This document shows positions 12,877-21,396 of a DNA stretch of 30,841 bases, piece by piece. Under the pieces are notes generated by a model that was not told the origin of the DNA, searched no databases, and saw nothing but the letters and a program-made list of their open reading frames with translations. A program made the position numbers and the translations under genes. The stretch's first letter is position 1. Each line of letters opens with the position of its first letter. Source of the DNA: a virus; the IMG/VR virus record IMGVR_UViG_3300001460_000113, positions 1 to 30,841 of that record. One strand, written 5' to 3'.

Positions 12877-13820
12877 ATTTTTATGGAGATGATACCAGAT
12901 GGTTTGTTGCCAAGGTAATTAACTGGGAAGATAATATTCAAGGTCGTGTAAAGATTAGAGTTCTGGGTTTACATTCAGAAGATATCCCTAACAAAGATCT
13001 TCCATGGGCTAAATGTGTTCTACCTACCACAGAAGGTGGGACCTCGGGTATTGGTAAAATACCTCAGATGCTAAACGGTGCTTTTGTATTTGGAATGTTT
13101 TTAGACGGAAAGTTGTCACAAATGCCAGTAGTGTTGGGTAGTATGAGCCAATTTGAATTACAATCAACTCCTCAAAAAAAGATATCAGCGCAAAGTGGAA
13201 CTGGCGATGTGTCAGCGCATGCATTTACTGTTGATGGAGTAATTCTTAACCCAAGTTTGGTTGATATGTTTAACAATGGTGAAGCCAACTTAGAAACAAG
13301 AATAGTAATCGTTATGCAGTTTTTATTAGATGCTGGTATTGCTAATCCAGAAGCAGCTGCTGGTGTTGTTGGTAATCTAATAGGAGAATCAAATCTTGAA
13401 CCAGATGCTGTAGGTAGTGTAGGTGAAGTTGGAATAGCTCAATGGAACCCTTCGGTTAATGTACAAAGATTACAACAGCTACAAGCATATACCAAGGATA
13501 AGTTTCCAGGTAAAAACTATGAAGATTTCTTTGTCCAATTACAATTTTTAGTGTATGATATGAAAACAAATGGATCACATAAAGTGTGGAACAATCTTAG
13601 TAACAGAGCTATCAGTCACACATTCAATGTCGATGTTGATTTTACTCAGCAAAAAGATACTAACGCAACATTTTTCTTTTTAAAAAAATATGAGGTACCA
13701 GCAGATATTTCAAACGCACTGGATACAAGGCAAAAGCATGCACAAGTTGCATATGATACTTACAATGAGTCATTGCGATTAACAGCTGCATATGCTGCTA
13801 ATTCAGGAGGTGTTGTGTGA
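12873..13820 (+). CDS. gp5-like spike base with tail lysozyme domain
   Basis: 315 residues. The N-terminal OB-fold (residues about 9-95: RWFVAKVINWEDNIQGRVKI, DLPWAKCVLPTTEGG, NGAFVFGMFLDG, MPVVLGSM) is that of T4 gp5. A phage tail lysozyme domain follows (about 140-300: VIVMQFLLDAGIANPEAAAG, VVGNLIGESNLEPDAVGSVG, EVGIAQWNPS). E172 in the GESNLEP motif is the likely catalytic glutamate and GIAQW 187-191 the substrate-side motif. It should cut peptidoglycan locally during injection. T4 gp5 has lysozyme and C-terminal beta-helix in one chain. Here the helix is on a separate gene downstream. The lysozyme family differs from the T4 type. It overlaps both neighbours (ATGA and GTGA). Confidence 0.82.
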   Translation: MNFYGDDTRWFVAKVINWEDNIQGRVKIRVLGLHSEDIPNKDLPWAKCVLPTTEGGTSGIGKIPQMLNGAFVFGMFLDGKLSQMPVVLGSMSQFELQSTPQKKISAQSGTGDVSAHAFTVDGVILNPSLVDMFNNGEANLETRIVIVMQFLLDAGIANPEAAAGVVGNLIGESNLEPDAVGSVGEVGIAQWNPSVNVQRLQQLQAYTKDKFPGKNYEDFFVQLQFLVYDMKTNGSHKVWNNLSNRAISHTFNVDVDFTQQKDTNATFFFLKKYEVPADISNALDTRQKHAQVAYDTYNESLRLTAAYAANSGGVV

Positions 13821-15331
13821 GCATTAGAGTAAATATATCAAATGTGTTTAGTGATCTACAAAAGACATTAAATCTTTCTCCTGTTAAAAAACAAGTTGCG
13901 TCTGTTCGTAAAAATTATGATACGTCAGTAACTACATTATATAAGCCGCAGGGTAGTACAAGTCATGGATTCAAACAACTAGCCAGTACTGCTACTGATG
14001 TGCAAACAAATGTTAAGAGCTCTGTTCCTAACCAAGTTGTAGACCAGGTTGGCATTGCACAGTTAGATGTTAGCGCGTCAGAAAAAGATTTAAAAAAAAT
14101 ATTAAGTGGTTCTGATAGAACAGATTTAGAGACAATTACTGGCAAGTCAGAACTTGTTACAGATGGTGTTCTTGACGTTGTTATAACTGCTCCATTCCCA
14201 GAAGCAATAGCAACTACTCTTAAAAATACTACCACATTGAATAGTGGGACAGTAACAGGTGTGGTGCAAAGTAATGTTGAGGTAGCAAATTCATCAGATG
14301 AAGATGTTGAAGATCCAAGCACCAACTCTATAAAAAGTATTGTGGGTAATGTATTTCCGGATGATAATTCTAGTTCTGTCCAACGTAGTACCGCTGTTTC
14401 TACACTAACAGTAAACAGTATAGATCTATCAAATCGTTCAGATGAAGGATTTCCTTCTTTGGTAGAAAACACTGTTGAGCAATCTTCACACCCTACTAGA
14501 ACCTTGTTGAGTGGAGTAACAACATCATCTATATCTAATGCTGATCTAAAGCGTATAATAGAACTTCAAAATAATGGAAAAACAAAAGCAGCAGCAGATA
14601 TTTTAAGTAGGTATTCCGATAAGACAATCCCAGAGTTAGAAGCTACTATTAGTCAGATTAATAATAAAGCTAGTGTACAAATAAATGAAGCTGTTGCCCC
14701 ACGCAATCTGAGTGTAAAAAGAACTGATAATTTTCCTAATGTTTGGAGAGAAGCTACTACCGATGTCACAAATGCCAATGTGTTTTCTCCTGTCATAGGT
14801 ACAGAAATAACAGCCGAAGTACTTAACTTACGAAGAGATGTTACAGAAATAGTTATTCAGTTTTTAGGACGACCAGGAGCTACAATACAAGACTATCATA
14901 ATTTGTATAGTCAAAAGTATAGCATAGGTTTTAATCCTCATTTTTATATTGGTTATGATGCTATCACTTATCGTGGTAGACCATTAGAGATAGAAGCAAG
15001 CTCACTACCAACAACAATAACTAATAACCATTACCAAAGAAGTATTATTATTAGTGTTAATATCAATGACGAATCTTACAGTCATAAGTTTGCTCCTAAT
15101 CAAAGGGATCGTCTATTATCACTGATTGACCATATCTTAACAGCTAAACCTGGTATGCAAGTTTATTCTAGTAAAGACGTTGGATGGAATTGTAGTGCTT
15201 ATGAGGATGCGTTAGATGTTCAATTATTTGTAAAACAAAAGTTGGGTAAGGTTAATATACCTAACTACGACCCTCGAAATCAAGATCCATTAACGTCAAC
15301 TGCACTTGCTAATTTTTATGTGGGAACTTAG
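13817..15331 (+). CDS. Spike-region protein with degenerate amidase-like C-terminal domain
   Basis: 504 residues from GTG 13817, behind GGAGG and overlapping the previous TGA. Residues 1-330 are Ser/Thr/Val-rich, probably extended or fibrous. Residues about 340-470 follow the N-acetylmuramoyl-L-alanine amidase/PGRP pattern of T7 lysozyme: a first strand EIVIQFLGRPG, PHFYIGYDAITYRGRPLEIE, a strand RSIIISVNIN, a helix QRDRLLSLIDHILTAKPG and a VYSSKDVGWNC end. The zinc ligands are not kept. The first-strand histidine position holds Q348, the H of the usual GHRD holds S452, and only C459 remains. If the alignment is right the domain binds murein without cutting it, or is purely structural. The gene lies between a tail lysozyme gene and an M15-peptidase spike gene. 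Confidence 0.6.
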   Translation: MSIRVNISNVFSDLQKTLNLSPVKKQVASVRKNYDTSVTTLYKPQGSTSHGFKQLASTATDVQTNVKSSVPNQVVDQVGIAQLDVSASEKDLKKILSGSDRTDLETITGKSELVTDGVLDVVITAPFPEAIATTLKNTTTLNSGTVTGVVQSNVEVANSSDEDVEDPSTNSIKSIVGNVFPDDNSSSVQRSTAVSTLTVNSIDLSNRSDEGFPSLVENTVEQSSHPTRTLLSGVTTSSISNADLKRIIELQNNGKTKAAADILSRYSDKTIPELEATISQINNKASVQINEAVAPRNLSVKRTDNFPNVWREATTDVTNANVFSPVIGTEITAEVLNLRRDVTEIVIQFLGRPGATIQDYHNLYSQKYSIGFNPHFYIGYDAITYRGRPLEIEASSLPTTITNNHYQRSIIISVNINDESYSHKFAPNQRDRLLSLIDHILTAKPGMQVYSSKDVGWNCSAYEDALDVQLFVKQKLGKVNIPNYDPRNQDPLTSTALANFYVGT

Positions 15332-15334
15332 AAG

Positions 15335-17806
15335 ATGAGTGATTTTACTAATCTAGAAACTAAAACTTTAGCAAATGGTATATCTGCAAGTGCTGCAGAG
15401 GATCCCTCAGGTCAATTTCCTCGACCTGAGTATTATAATAAAGAAAACACTAATACACAAGCATTGGGTGAAATAAAGAATAGTTTAAAATGGGCTGCTT
15501 CTTCTGAAGGTATAGCTCAAGTTGACGCAGTAGAAACCGTTAGCTCAATATATCCTTACAATCAAGTCGCGCGTTCAATAACAGGTCATGTTTATGAAGT
15601 AGACGATACTCCTGGAAATGAACGTATATTAATTAAACATGCAGATGGAGCAGGAATAGAACTTGGAGTAGATGGAAGTGTATCAATTAGTGCACTTGGA
15701 AATAAGATTGAATGCACAGGTGGTGACCAACACATAACAATTGTGGGTGATGCTAAACTAGAGTATCAAGGTAATGTTGATATGAAAGTGACAGGAGAAT
15801 TCAACCTAGACTGTAATGAATTCAATGTCAACGTCAAAAATAATAAAACAGAAACAGTTGGTGGCGCTGAAACTAAACAAGTGTTCAAGGGAGTGACAAA
15901 TTCAATAGTTGGCAATGTCGCTAATTTTGTTACCGAGCAAGTGACCGACACTGTTTTAGGTGGCCATCAATATAATATTAAAGGTAATACTGATTATAAT
16001 ATTAATGGTAATGTAAATCTTTTCTCGAGTGGTAAGATGAATGTTACAGCAGAAGATTATATTAATATAGCCTCAGATAATGTAACTGCTTCTGGCAATC
16101 AAATGACTATCCAGGGAGGCAGTGGAGTTATTGGTGGCACTGCTATGGACTTTGTAGGTAATGGTGCTATCTTTGATCAAGGTATTACTGCCCCCACCTT
16201 TCATGGAGATTTGAATGGTAAAGCCGCAACTACAATTAAGCAAGAGTATGCTCAGTCAGCAACAGCAGGTGGAACCGCTATTACTAATACAGCGACTCCA
16301 ACCATCAAAACACCAACTTCAACTTTAGTATTAACATATTTACAAAAAGCTGCAGGTGGTATTCGTAAAGTTAAGATTGACCTTGAAAATCATCTAAAGG
16401 ACTTTATGGATAGAGGAACAAGATATGATGGTATAGCAACACAGACTATGACATCAAAAGCAGCTAGATCAAAACTAAGAGATGTAGCTAATAGAAATAA
16501 TACTAAGTTTATTGGATCGTTGATAGAGGAAGGTACTCTCAGCTCAGACTACAATAATCCTACGCCAGTGGGTGTGGGTAGAATTGTAGATGGACAATCT
16601 ACTACATTCCAAGCGTCAAGATTTGCAGATGCTATATCAGCAACCAATAATGTAATCCACATTCCTAGAAATGTAGTTAAGCAATTCTTACCTGATCCTT
16701 TATTCAATCCATTAAACTTTGGTACTGAATCATTAACTGCTATTACTGCAAAGACAAAGTTGGCTCCCAACGTCTCTGTATCTAAGTTCTTAGGAACAGA
16801 AGATCCAGTAAATATAAAATATATTAGAAGTGAGCAAACAAAGAAAGACATTCTTAAGCATCTATATTTACAAACGCATATACTAAAACAGATTAGAGTT
16901 AATCAACAAGAGTTTGAAGGAGTGACCCTTGAGGTGACAGAAGGTCTGTATCGCCCAGGATCAGGCGAAACAATTACTCCAGGTAGTATAAACGATTTAA
17001 AATCCAAAGGTCGCGCTGTTGTCTACAAAGCAGTAGATTCTCAAGGTATTGTTAACAACGCTCGATTGTTTGACATTGCAGTATTCTTCAAAGATAATGC
17101 ATACTTTGATGAAATGATACTTTCTTATGATACAAATGAATCAATAAACGATACACCAATCTTGTCAGCAAGATTAATTATTACTATGCCTGAGTTGGAC
17201 GATTCGTTTAGTGGAACATTTAGAAGAGAGGTATCTACTGAATTTAACAATAATAAACTAGCACAAGGCGAGTTAGTTGAAGCTCTTGCTCAGAAAAAAG
17301 ACATAGTTCCTAATATTGATAATATACAGCTTTTAGATAACAACAAAACAATGGGTATCAATATAAACACAGGACTTGATTATACCCCTCAAGTTGTTAG
17401 ATCTGGATTAACCCACCCTGAGGTTGATAGACAATCTGAGCTGAACTTAACTGTTCTGTTGATGGAAAATTATACACAGATGCAACGTTTGTTTGGAGAG
17501 AAGCTACTTATTAATGATGCTCTTCCAATAACAAAGACGTCCAGAAAGCCACCAAGTCAAGGTGGAGGGTCACAACACTGGTATGGCCGTGCTATTGATA
17601 TCGATACTTCCCAAATGAACAATGCGCAAAAATCTAAGCTAGTAAAAGCAGCTAGTGAAGCTGGCTTTAAAGGATTTGGTTTTGCTAATACATTCTTACA
17701 TGTTGATCTAGGGACAAGGAGATCTTTTGATTATAATAATACATCATATGCTGGCAAAACTACTGATTATTGGTTTAGGTGGGTTAGACAAAATGTTGTT
17801 GTATAA
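15335..17806 (+). CDS. gp5-like beta-helix spike with C-terminal M15 peptidase
   Basis: 823 residues. Residues about 70-120 (YPYNQVARSITGHVYEVDDT, PGNERILIKHADGAGIELGV) carry the gp5/VgrG linker motif. Repeating beta-helix strands follow to about 300 (DMKVTGEFNLDCNEFNVNVK, HQYNIKGNTDYNINGNVNLF, MNVTAEDYINIASDNVTASG). Residues 340-680 are unassigned. The C-terminus is a zinc D-Ala-D-Ala carboxypeptidase/endopeptidase of family M15: S746-Q-H748 ... G751-R-A-I-D755 and F-L-H789-V-D791, with all three metal ligands (H748, D755, H789) present. The chain thus combines a membrane-piercing needle with a peptide-bond-cutting murein hydrolase, replacing lysozyme as the enzyme attached to the beta-helix. 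Last gene of the unit that starts at 9363. A late promoter follows its stop. Confidence 0.82.
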   Translation: MSDFTNLETKTLANGISASAAEDPSGQFPRPEYYNKENTNTQALGEIKNSLKWAASSEGIAQVDAVETVSSIYPYNQVARSITGHVYEVDDTPGNERILIKHADGAGIELGVDGSVSISALGNKIECTGGDQHITIVGDAKLEYQGNVDMKVTGEFNLDCNEFNVNVKNNKTETVGGAETKQVFKGVTNSIVGNVANFVTEQVTDTVLGGHQYNIKGNTDYNINGNVNLFSSGKMNVTAEDYINIASDNVTASGNQMTIQGGSGVIGGTAMDFVGNGAIFDQGITAPTFHGDLNGKAATTIKQEYAQSATAGGTAITNTATPTIKTPTSTLVLTYLQKAAGGIRKVKIDLENHLKDFMDRGTRYDGIATQTMTSKAARSKLRDVANRNNTKFIGSLIEEGTLSSDYNNPTPVGVGRIVDGQSTTFQASRFADAISATNNVIHIPRNVVKQFLPDPLFNPLNFGTESLTAITAKTKLAPNVSVSKFLGTEDPVNIKYIRSEQTKKDILKHLYLQTHILKQIRVNQQEFEGVTLEVTEGLYRPGSGETITPGSINDLKSKGRAVVYKAVDSQGIVNNARLFDIAVFFKDNAYFDEMILSYDTNESINDTPILSARLIITMPELDDSFSGTFRREVSTEFNNNKLAQGELVEALAQKKDIVPNIDNIQLLDNNKTMGININTGLDYTPQVVRSGLTHPEVDRQSELNLTVLLMENYTQMQRLFGEKLLINDALPITKTSRKPPSQGGGSQHWYGRAIDIDTSQMNNAQKSKLVKAASEAGFKGFGFANTFLHVDLGTRRSFDYNNTSYAGKTTDYWFRWVRQNVVV

Positions 17807-17810
17807 CCAT

Positions 17811-17818
17811 TATAAATA
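17811..17818 (+). promoter_or_regulatory. T4-type late promoter TATAAATA for gp25-gp6
   Basis: An exact TATAAATA lies 5 nt after the spike gene stop and 19 nt before the gp25 ATG at 17838. It starts a new late transcription unit for the outer baseplate wedge. Confidence 0.75.
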
Positions 17819-17837
17819 ATGCTAAAAGAGAGTTACA

Positions 17838-18284
17838 ATGGCTACGACTAGAGTATTATCAAATCAGGATGCAGTACAGAATACTAGTGCAATCATTACT
17901 AGTCGTACGCAAGTATATCGTGATATTGATTTATCTTTTACCGCAAAACCTAATGGGGAATTGTTTATTAAAAGAGACGCAGCTGCAGTTACTCAGGCCT
18001 TAAAGAATTTAATTCAAACTAACTATTTTGAAAAACCATTCCAACCATTTTTTGGTGGTAACATTAGAGCAATGTTATTTGAATTGGTTGATGAAGATAG
18101 TGAAGAAGAACTTGCTGAGCAAATAGTTAAAAGTATTAATGCATATGAACCCAGAGCAAGATTATTACATCTCGATGTAGATGTAAGCCCAGATCAAAAC
18201 TCGTTGGGAGTTAAGATAGAATATCAAGTTGTGAATACAGAAGAAGTTATAACATTCACCACATCAGTTTCAAGGTTGAGATAA
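17838..18284 (+). CDS. 25: Baseplate wedge protein gp25
   Basis: 148 residues (T4 gp25 132). The gp25 core is plain: DIDLSFTAKPNGELFIKRDA, AVTQALKNLIQTNYFEKPFQ, PFFGGNIRAMLFELVDED, then INAYEPRARLLHLDVDV with the conserved E-P-R at residues 104-106. gp25 anchors the tail sheath to the baseplate and belongs to the family shared with R-type pyocins and type VI secretion (TssE). It directly precedes gp6, its structural partner, by one base. High confidence from motif, length and neighbours. Confidence 0.93.
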   Translation: MATTRVLSNQDAVQNTSAIITSRTQVYRDIDLSFTAKPNGELFIKRDAAAVTQALKNLIQTNYFEKPFQPFFGGNIRAMLFELVDEDSEEELAEQIVKSINAYEPRARLLHLDVDVSPDQNSLGVKIEYQVVNTEEVITFTTSVSRLR

Positions 18285-18285
18285 C

Positions 18286-20286
18286 ATGGCAACTACAATA
18301 AGATCAACAGCTTTAGATTTCGATAATATTAAAAGTAATCTAAAAACCTTTTTAGGAAATCAAGAGCAGTTCAAAGATTATAACTTTGAGGCTGCAGGAC
18401 TTTCAAATATCCTTGATGTCCTTGCATACAACACTCATATAAATGGATTAATTGCAAACTTTGCGCTTAATGAATCATACTTACCTACAGCTCAACTTAG
18501 ATCATCCATGGTGTCTCTTGCTGAAGGTATTGGATATGTTCCAGACACTGACACAGCATCTCAAGCAAAAATAAGAGTATCGTTTAATTCTACTACAGCT
18601 GGTAGACCTTCAACTGTTACTTTACCTGCATATACTAAGTTTACTTCAAATGTGGATGATGTCCAATACAATTTCCAGACAGTCGAAACATTTACAGCTA
18701 CAGACAATGGAACTGGGTTCTATGAATTTAAAACAGCTAACGACATAGCACAGATCCCTGTATTTGAGGGTACATTAAGAACTAAAACATTTTTAGTTGG
18801 TGAATATGAAGACAATCCAATATATGTGATTCCTGATGGGACTATGGATATTGATACAGTAATTGTAAATGTATTTGCTAGCGCAACGTCATCTACTTTT
18901 GTTGCATATCAAAATATCATTAAAGCAACGTCAATTAATGCTCAATCTACTGTATATGTTTTAAAAGAAGCCCCCAATGGATATTTTGAATTATCATTTG
19001 GTGATGGATCAACATTTGGTATTGCTCCTGCTGCTGGCAATAGAATAGATGTGCAATATCTTTCAACAAAAGGTGAACCAGCAAACGGTGCAGCCGTGTT
19101 TACTCCTGCTGCGACATTTACATCTGGAACTATATCTGAAGATTTGACAGTGACTACACTAACTAATTCAGTAGGTGGAGATCAAAAAGAATCTATAGAA
19201 TCTATTAGACAAAATGCTCCTTTCCAATATGCTACTCAGAATAGAATGGTTACTGCAGCAGATTACTCTTCTTTAATTCTTAGAAACTTCTCTACTCTTA
19301 TTAAAGATATTAAATCTTTTGGAGGAGAAGATGCAAAAAATCCAGAATTTGGAGCAGTGTTTACTTCCATCTTATTTGAAAGTACTGTATCGCAAGAAAC
19401 TCAAACAGCAACGAAGAACGCTATTCTTGATCTAGCAGCTCAGTTGGCTATTGTATCATTTAATTTAAGATTTATTGATCCTGTTACAACATTTGTTGAA
19501 ACGGACACGTTCTTTCAGTTTAATGAAAATTTAACTGACCAAACCTTAAATGCTGTTACCAATAGTGTTTCTGCTGTTGTAGCTAAATACTTTACAGATA
19601 ATACTGGTAAATTTGACCAAGCATTCAGACGATCAAACATGTTAACAGATATAGATGATACTAGTGCAGCTGTGTTGTCTTCAAGGTCTAATATAAGAAT
19701 GCAACAAAGATTTACTCCATCTGCACCATCTCTTGTTACAGTGATAAAAGGGTTGGCTAATGTAACTCTAAACAATATCCACCTTAATAAAATTTTAGAG
19801 TTAACTACCCAAGGAGCATATACTACAGCTGCAACATATATGATTTCTAACTCTCTTACAAACAACAACTATCAAACATTGGTAGATAAGCTATCTTCCG
19901 CAAATAACAATACTAACCAACAGCTGTTGTTTCCTGTACCGATTGCAGCTGCAGATGATGACACATATATTATATCATCTAATGAATTTACTTTCAACAG
20001 TCAGAATAGTGTTATCAGAAACAAACTTAGTTCAACATCACTACAAATAGTTTCAGCTGCTGGTGGTGTTGTTCTTCAGGATAATGTTGGAAACTTCCAA
20101 CCCACAACTGGTGTAGTATCAATTAATTATTTCAATCCAACAGCAATTGCTCGAGGATTATCATTTATTAAACTAGCTGCCGTACCTGCAAATCAGAGTG
20201 TTATTGATCCTACAAGAAATGAAAGATTAGTACACGACCCAGATCGATCTACAACAAGTCCAGTATTAACTAGCGCGAATAATTAA
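18286..20286 (+). CDS. 6: Baseplate wedge protein gp6
   Basis: 666 residues, almost exactly T4 gp6 length (660). The conserved N-terminal region reads FDNIKSNLKTFLGNQEQFKD, YNFEAAGLSNILDVLAYNTH, INGLIANFALNESYLPTAQL, then SLAEGIGYVPDTDTASQAKI. This is a hallmark of the gp6/baseplate J class. Later strands YFELSFGDGSTFGIAPAAGN and NRMVTAADYSSLILRNF are also typical. gp6 forms the inner iris dimer that ties wedges together and transmits the contraction signal. Its TAA overlaps the ATG of the next gene. Confidence 0.92.
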   Translation: MATTIRSTALDFDNIKSNLKTFLGNQEQFKDYNFEAAGLSNILDVLAYNTHINGLIANFALNESYLPTAQLRSSMVSLAEGIGYVPDTDTASQAKIRVSFNSTTAGRPSTVTLPAYTKFTSNVDDVQYNFQTVETFTATDNGTGFYEFKTANDIAQIPVFEGTLRTKTFLVGEYEDNPIYVIPDGTMDIDTVIVNVFASATSSTFVAYQNIIKATSINAQSTVYVLKEAPNGYFELSFGDGSTFGIAPAAGNRIDVQYLSTKGEPANGAAVFTPAATFTSGTISEDLTVTTLTNSVGGDQKESIESIRQNAPFQYATQNRMVTAADYSSLILRNFSTLIKDIKSFGGEDAKNPEFGAVFTSILFESTVSQETQTATKNAILDLAAQLAIVSFNLRFIDPVTTFVETDTFFQFNENLTDQTLNAVTNSVSAVVAKYFTDNTGKFDQAFRRSNMLTDIDDTSAAVLSSRSNIRMQQRFTPSAPSLVTVIKGLANVTLNNIHLNKILELTTQGAYTTAATYMISNSLTNNNYQTLVDKLSSANNNTNQQLLFPVPIAAADDDTYIISSNEFTFNSQNSVIRNKLSSTSLQIVSAAGGVVLQDNVGNFQPTTGVVSINYFNPTAIARGLSFIKLAAVPANQSVIDPTRNERLVHDPDRSTTSPVLTSANN

Positions 20287-21365
20287 TGCCCAATTATAAA
20301 GATAAAACCTTATTGGATAACAACAGACGTTTGTTAAATCTGCAAAGAGCAGAAGTGTCAAACGTCCTACCTGAATACTTTGGTGAAGACTTTCCCAATT
20401 TGGTTCAATTCTTAGATGCCTATTATGATTGGATGGAAGATTCTACTAATCCGACTGGTCAGATACAACAACTGTATCGTAATAGAGACGCCTCACAAGT
20501 ACCTGATAAGTTATTACAATTCCTTGAAGATGAGCTGTTGCTAGGTCAAGCATACTTTGGAGGCTTTCTTAATAAAAGAGAAGCAATAAAGTTTAGTAAT
20601 CTTTTGTATAGATCTAAAGGTACAAAGTATTCTATCGAACAATTCTTTAGAGGATTCTTTGGCTCTGATCCACAAGTGATCTATCCCAAAGAAAACATTT
20701 TTACTGTAGGACCTGCTATCGATTTTGAGTTAGATAGTATCAATAGTAGTTCTCAACAAGTAAAACAACCAGCGTCTGTTATTGGTCCTGAGTCTCAGAG
20801 ATTTCTTACCGATGACAAAAAATATCAAGTACTGTCTGTATTGATAAAATCAGATATTCCTATTAGCAATTGGCTAGAAACATATAAGTTGTTTGTTCAT
20901 CCTGCTGGTGCACATATTGCTGGTGAGTTGGTTCTTGAGTTAGTTAATACCAATACAATTACTAGCGAGTATCTATTTGGTGTCCAAACCAATCTTGCAA
21001 GAACAACAAGTGTATCATTTACTGGACTTGTTGAGCCTACTGGTTCTATGGAGACCACGCTAATAGAAAAAGGTGATGGTACAATAGGTATGATCAGAAC
21101 AAAAGCTGGTGAGCACTTCGGTATTCTAGGAGAGACACTAGTAAGTATTGATAGTACTGGTCCATACACATTCCGCGAGCTAGTAACACCAAGCTCTAGA
21201 ACAATGGATGATTCACATGCTACTGCTGCAACTCTCTTCGATCAAGATTCGACTGGTTTGGCACCGCTACTTCTAAATACAATGGATGAATCAAGATATG
21301 ATACATTATTTGACTCGGCAACAAATAGTGCTGATTCAGCTCATTATCCTTTTAAACACGTATAA
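20286..21365 (+). CDS. Probable baseplate wedge protein in gp7 position
   Basis: 359 residues. The N-terminal half (EVSNVLPEYFGEDFPNLVQF, LDAYYDWMEDSTNPTGQIQQ, YRNRDASQVPDKLLQFLEDE, REAIKFSNLLYRSKGTKYSI, EQFFRGFFGSDPQVIYPKEN) resembles wedge proteins of marine T4-like phages encoded directly after gp6. A globular section, LKSDIPISNWLETYKLFVHPAGAHIAGELV by composition, follows. T4 gp7 has 1032 residues, so this would be a strongly reduced counterpart. I infer the role from gene order (gp25, gp6, this) rather than from clear similarity. The C-terminus (residues about 290-359) is rich in Asp/Ser/Thr and short. A late promoter overlaps its stop codon. Confidence 0.65.
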   Translation: MPNYKDKTLLDNNRRLLNLQRAEVSNVLPEYFGEDFPNLVQFLDAYYDWMEDSTNPTGQIQQLYRNRDASQVPDKLLQFLEDELLLGQAYFGGFLNKREAIKFSNLLYRSKGTKYSIEQFFRGFFGSDPQVIYPKENIFTVGPAIDFELDSINSSSQQVKQPASVIGPESQRFLTDDKKYQVLSVLIKSDIPISNWLETYKLFVHPAGAHIAGELVLELVNTNTITSEYLFGVQTNLARTTSVSFTGLVEPTGSMETTLIEKGDGTIGMIRTKAGEHFGILGETLVSIDSTGPYTFRELVTPSSRTMDDSHATAATLFDQDSTGLAPLLLNTMDESRYDTLFDSATNSADSAHYPFKHV

Positions 21366-21368
21366 ATA
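21361..21368 (+). promoter_or_regulatory. T4-type late promoter TATAAATA for fibre/gp8 unit
   Basis: An exact TATAAATA overlaps the stop of the preceding gene (21363-21365). It lies 28 nt before the ATG at 21397. It starts the unit containing the small fibre gene, gp8 and the large fibre-attachment genes. Confidence 0.75.
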
Positions 21369-21396
21369 GTTTTAACAAAACCTAAAGAGATAAAGT

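Noticed and set aside
14093-14100. Run of eight A within the amidase-like gene as a second frameshift site
   Set aside because: Frame 0 continues for hundreds of codons with the same character, and neither shifted frame opens into a plausible protein.
13963-14472. Minus-strand frame of 169 codons inside the amidase-like gene
   Set aside because: It lies entirely antisense to a supported virion gene, has no ribosome site or promoter, and its Ser/Thr/Val bias mirrors the opposite strand.
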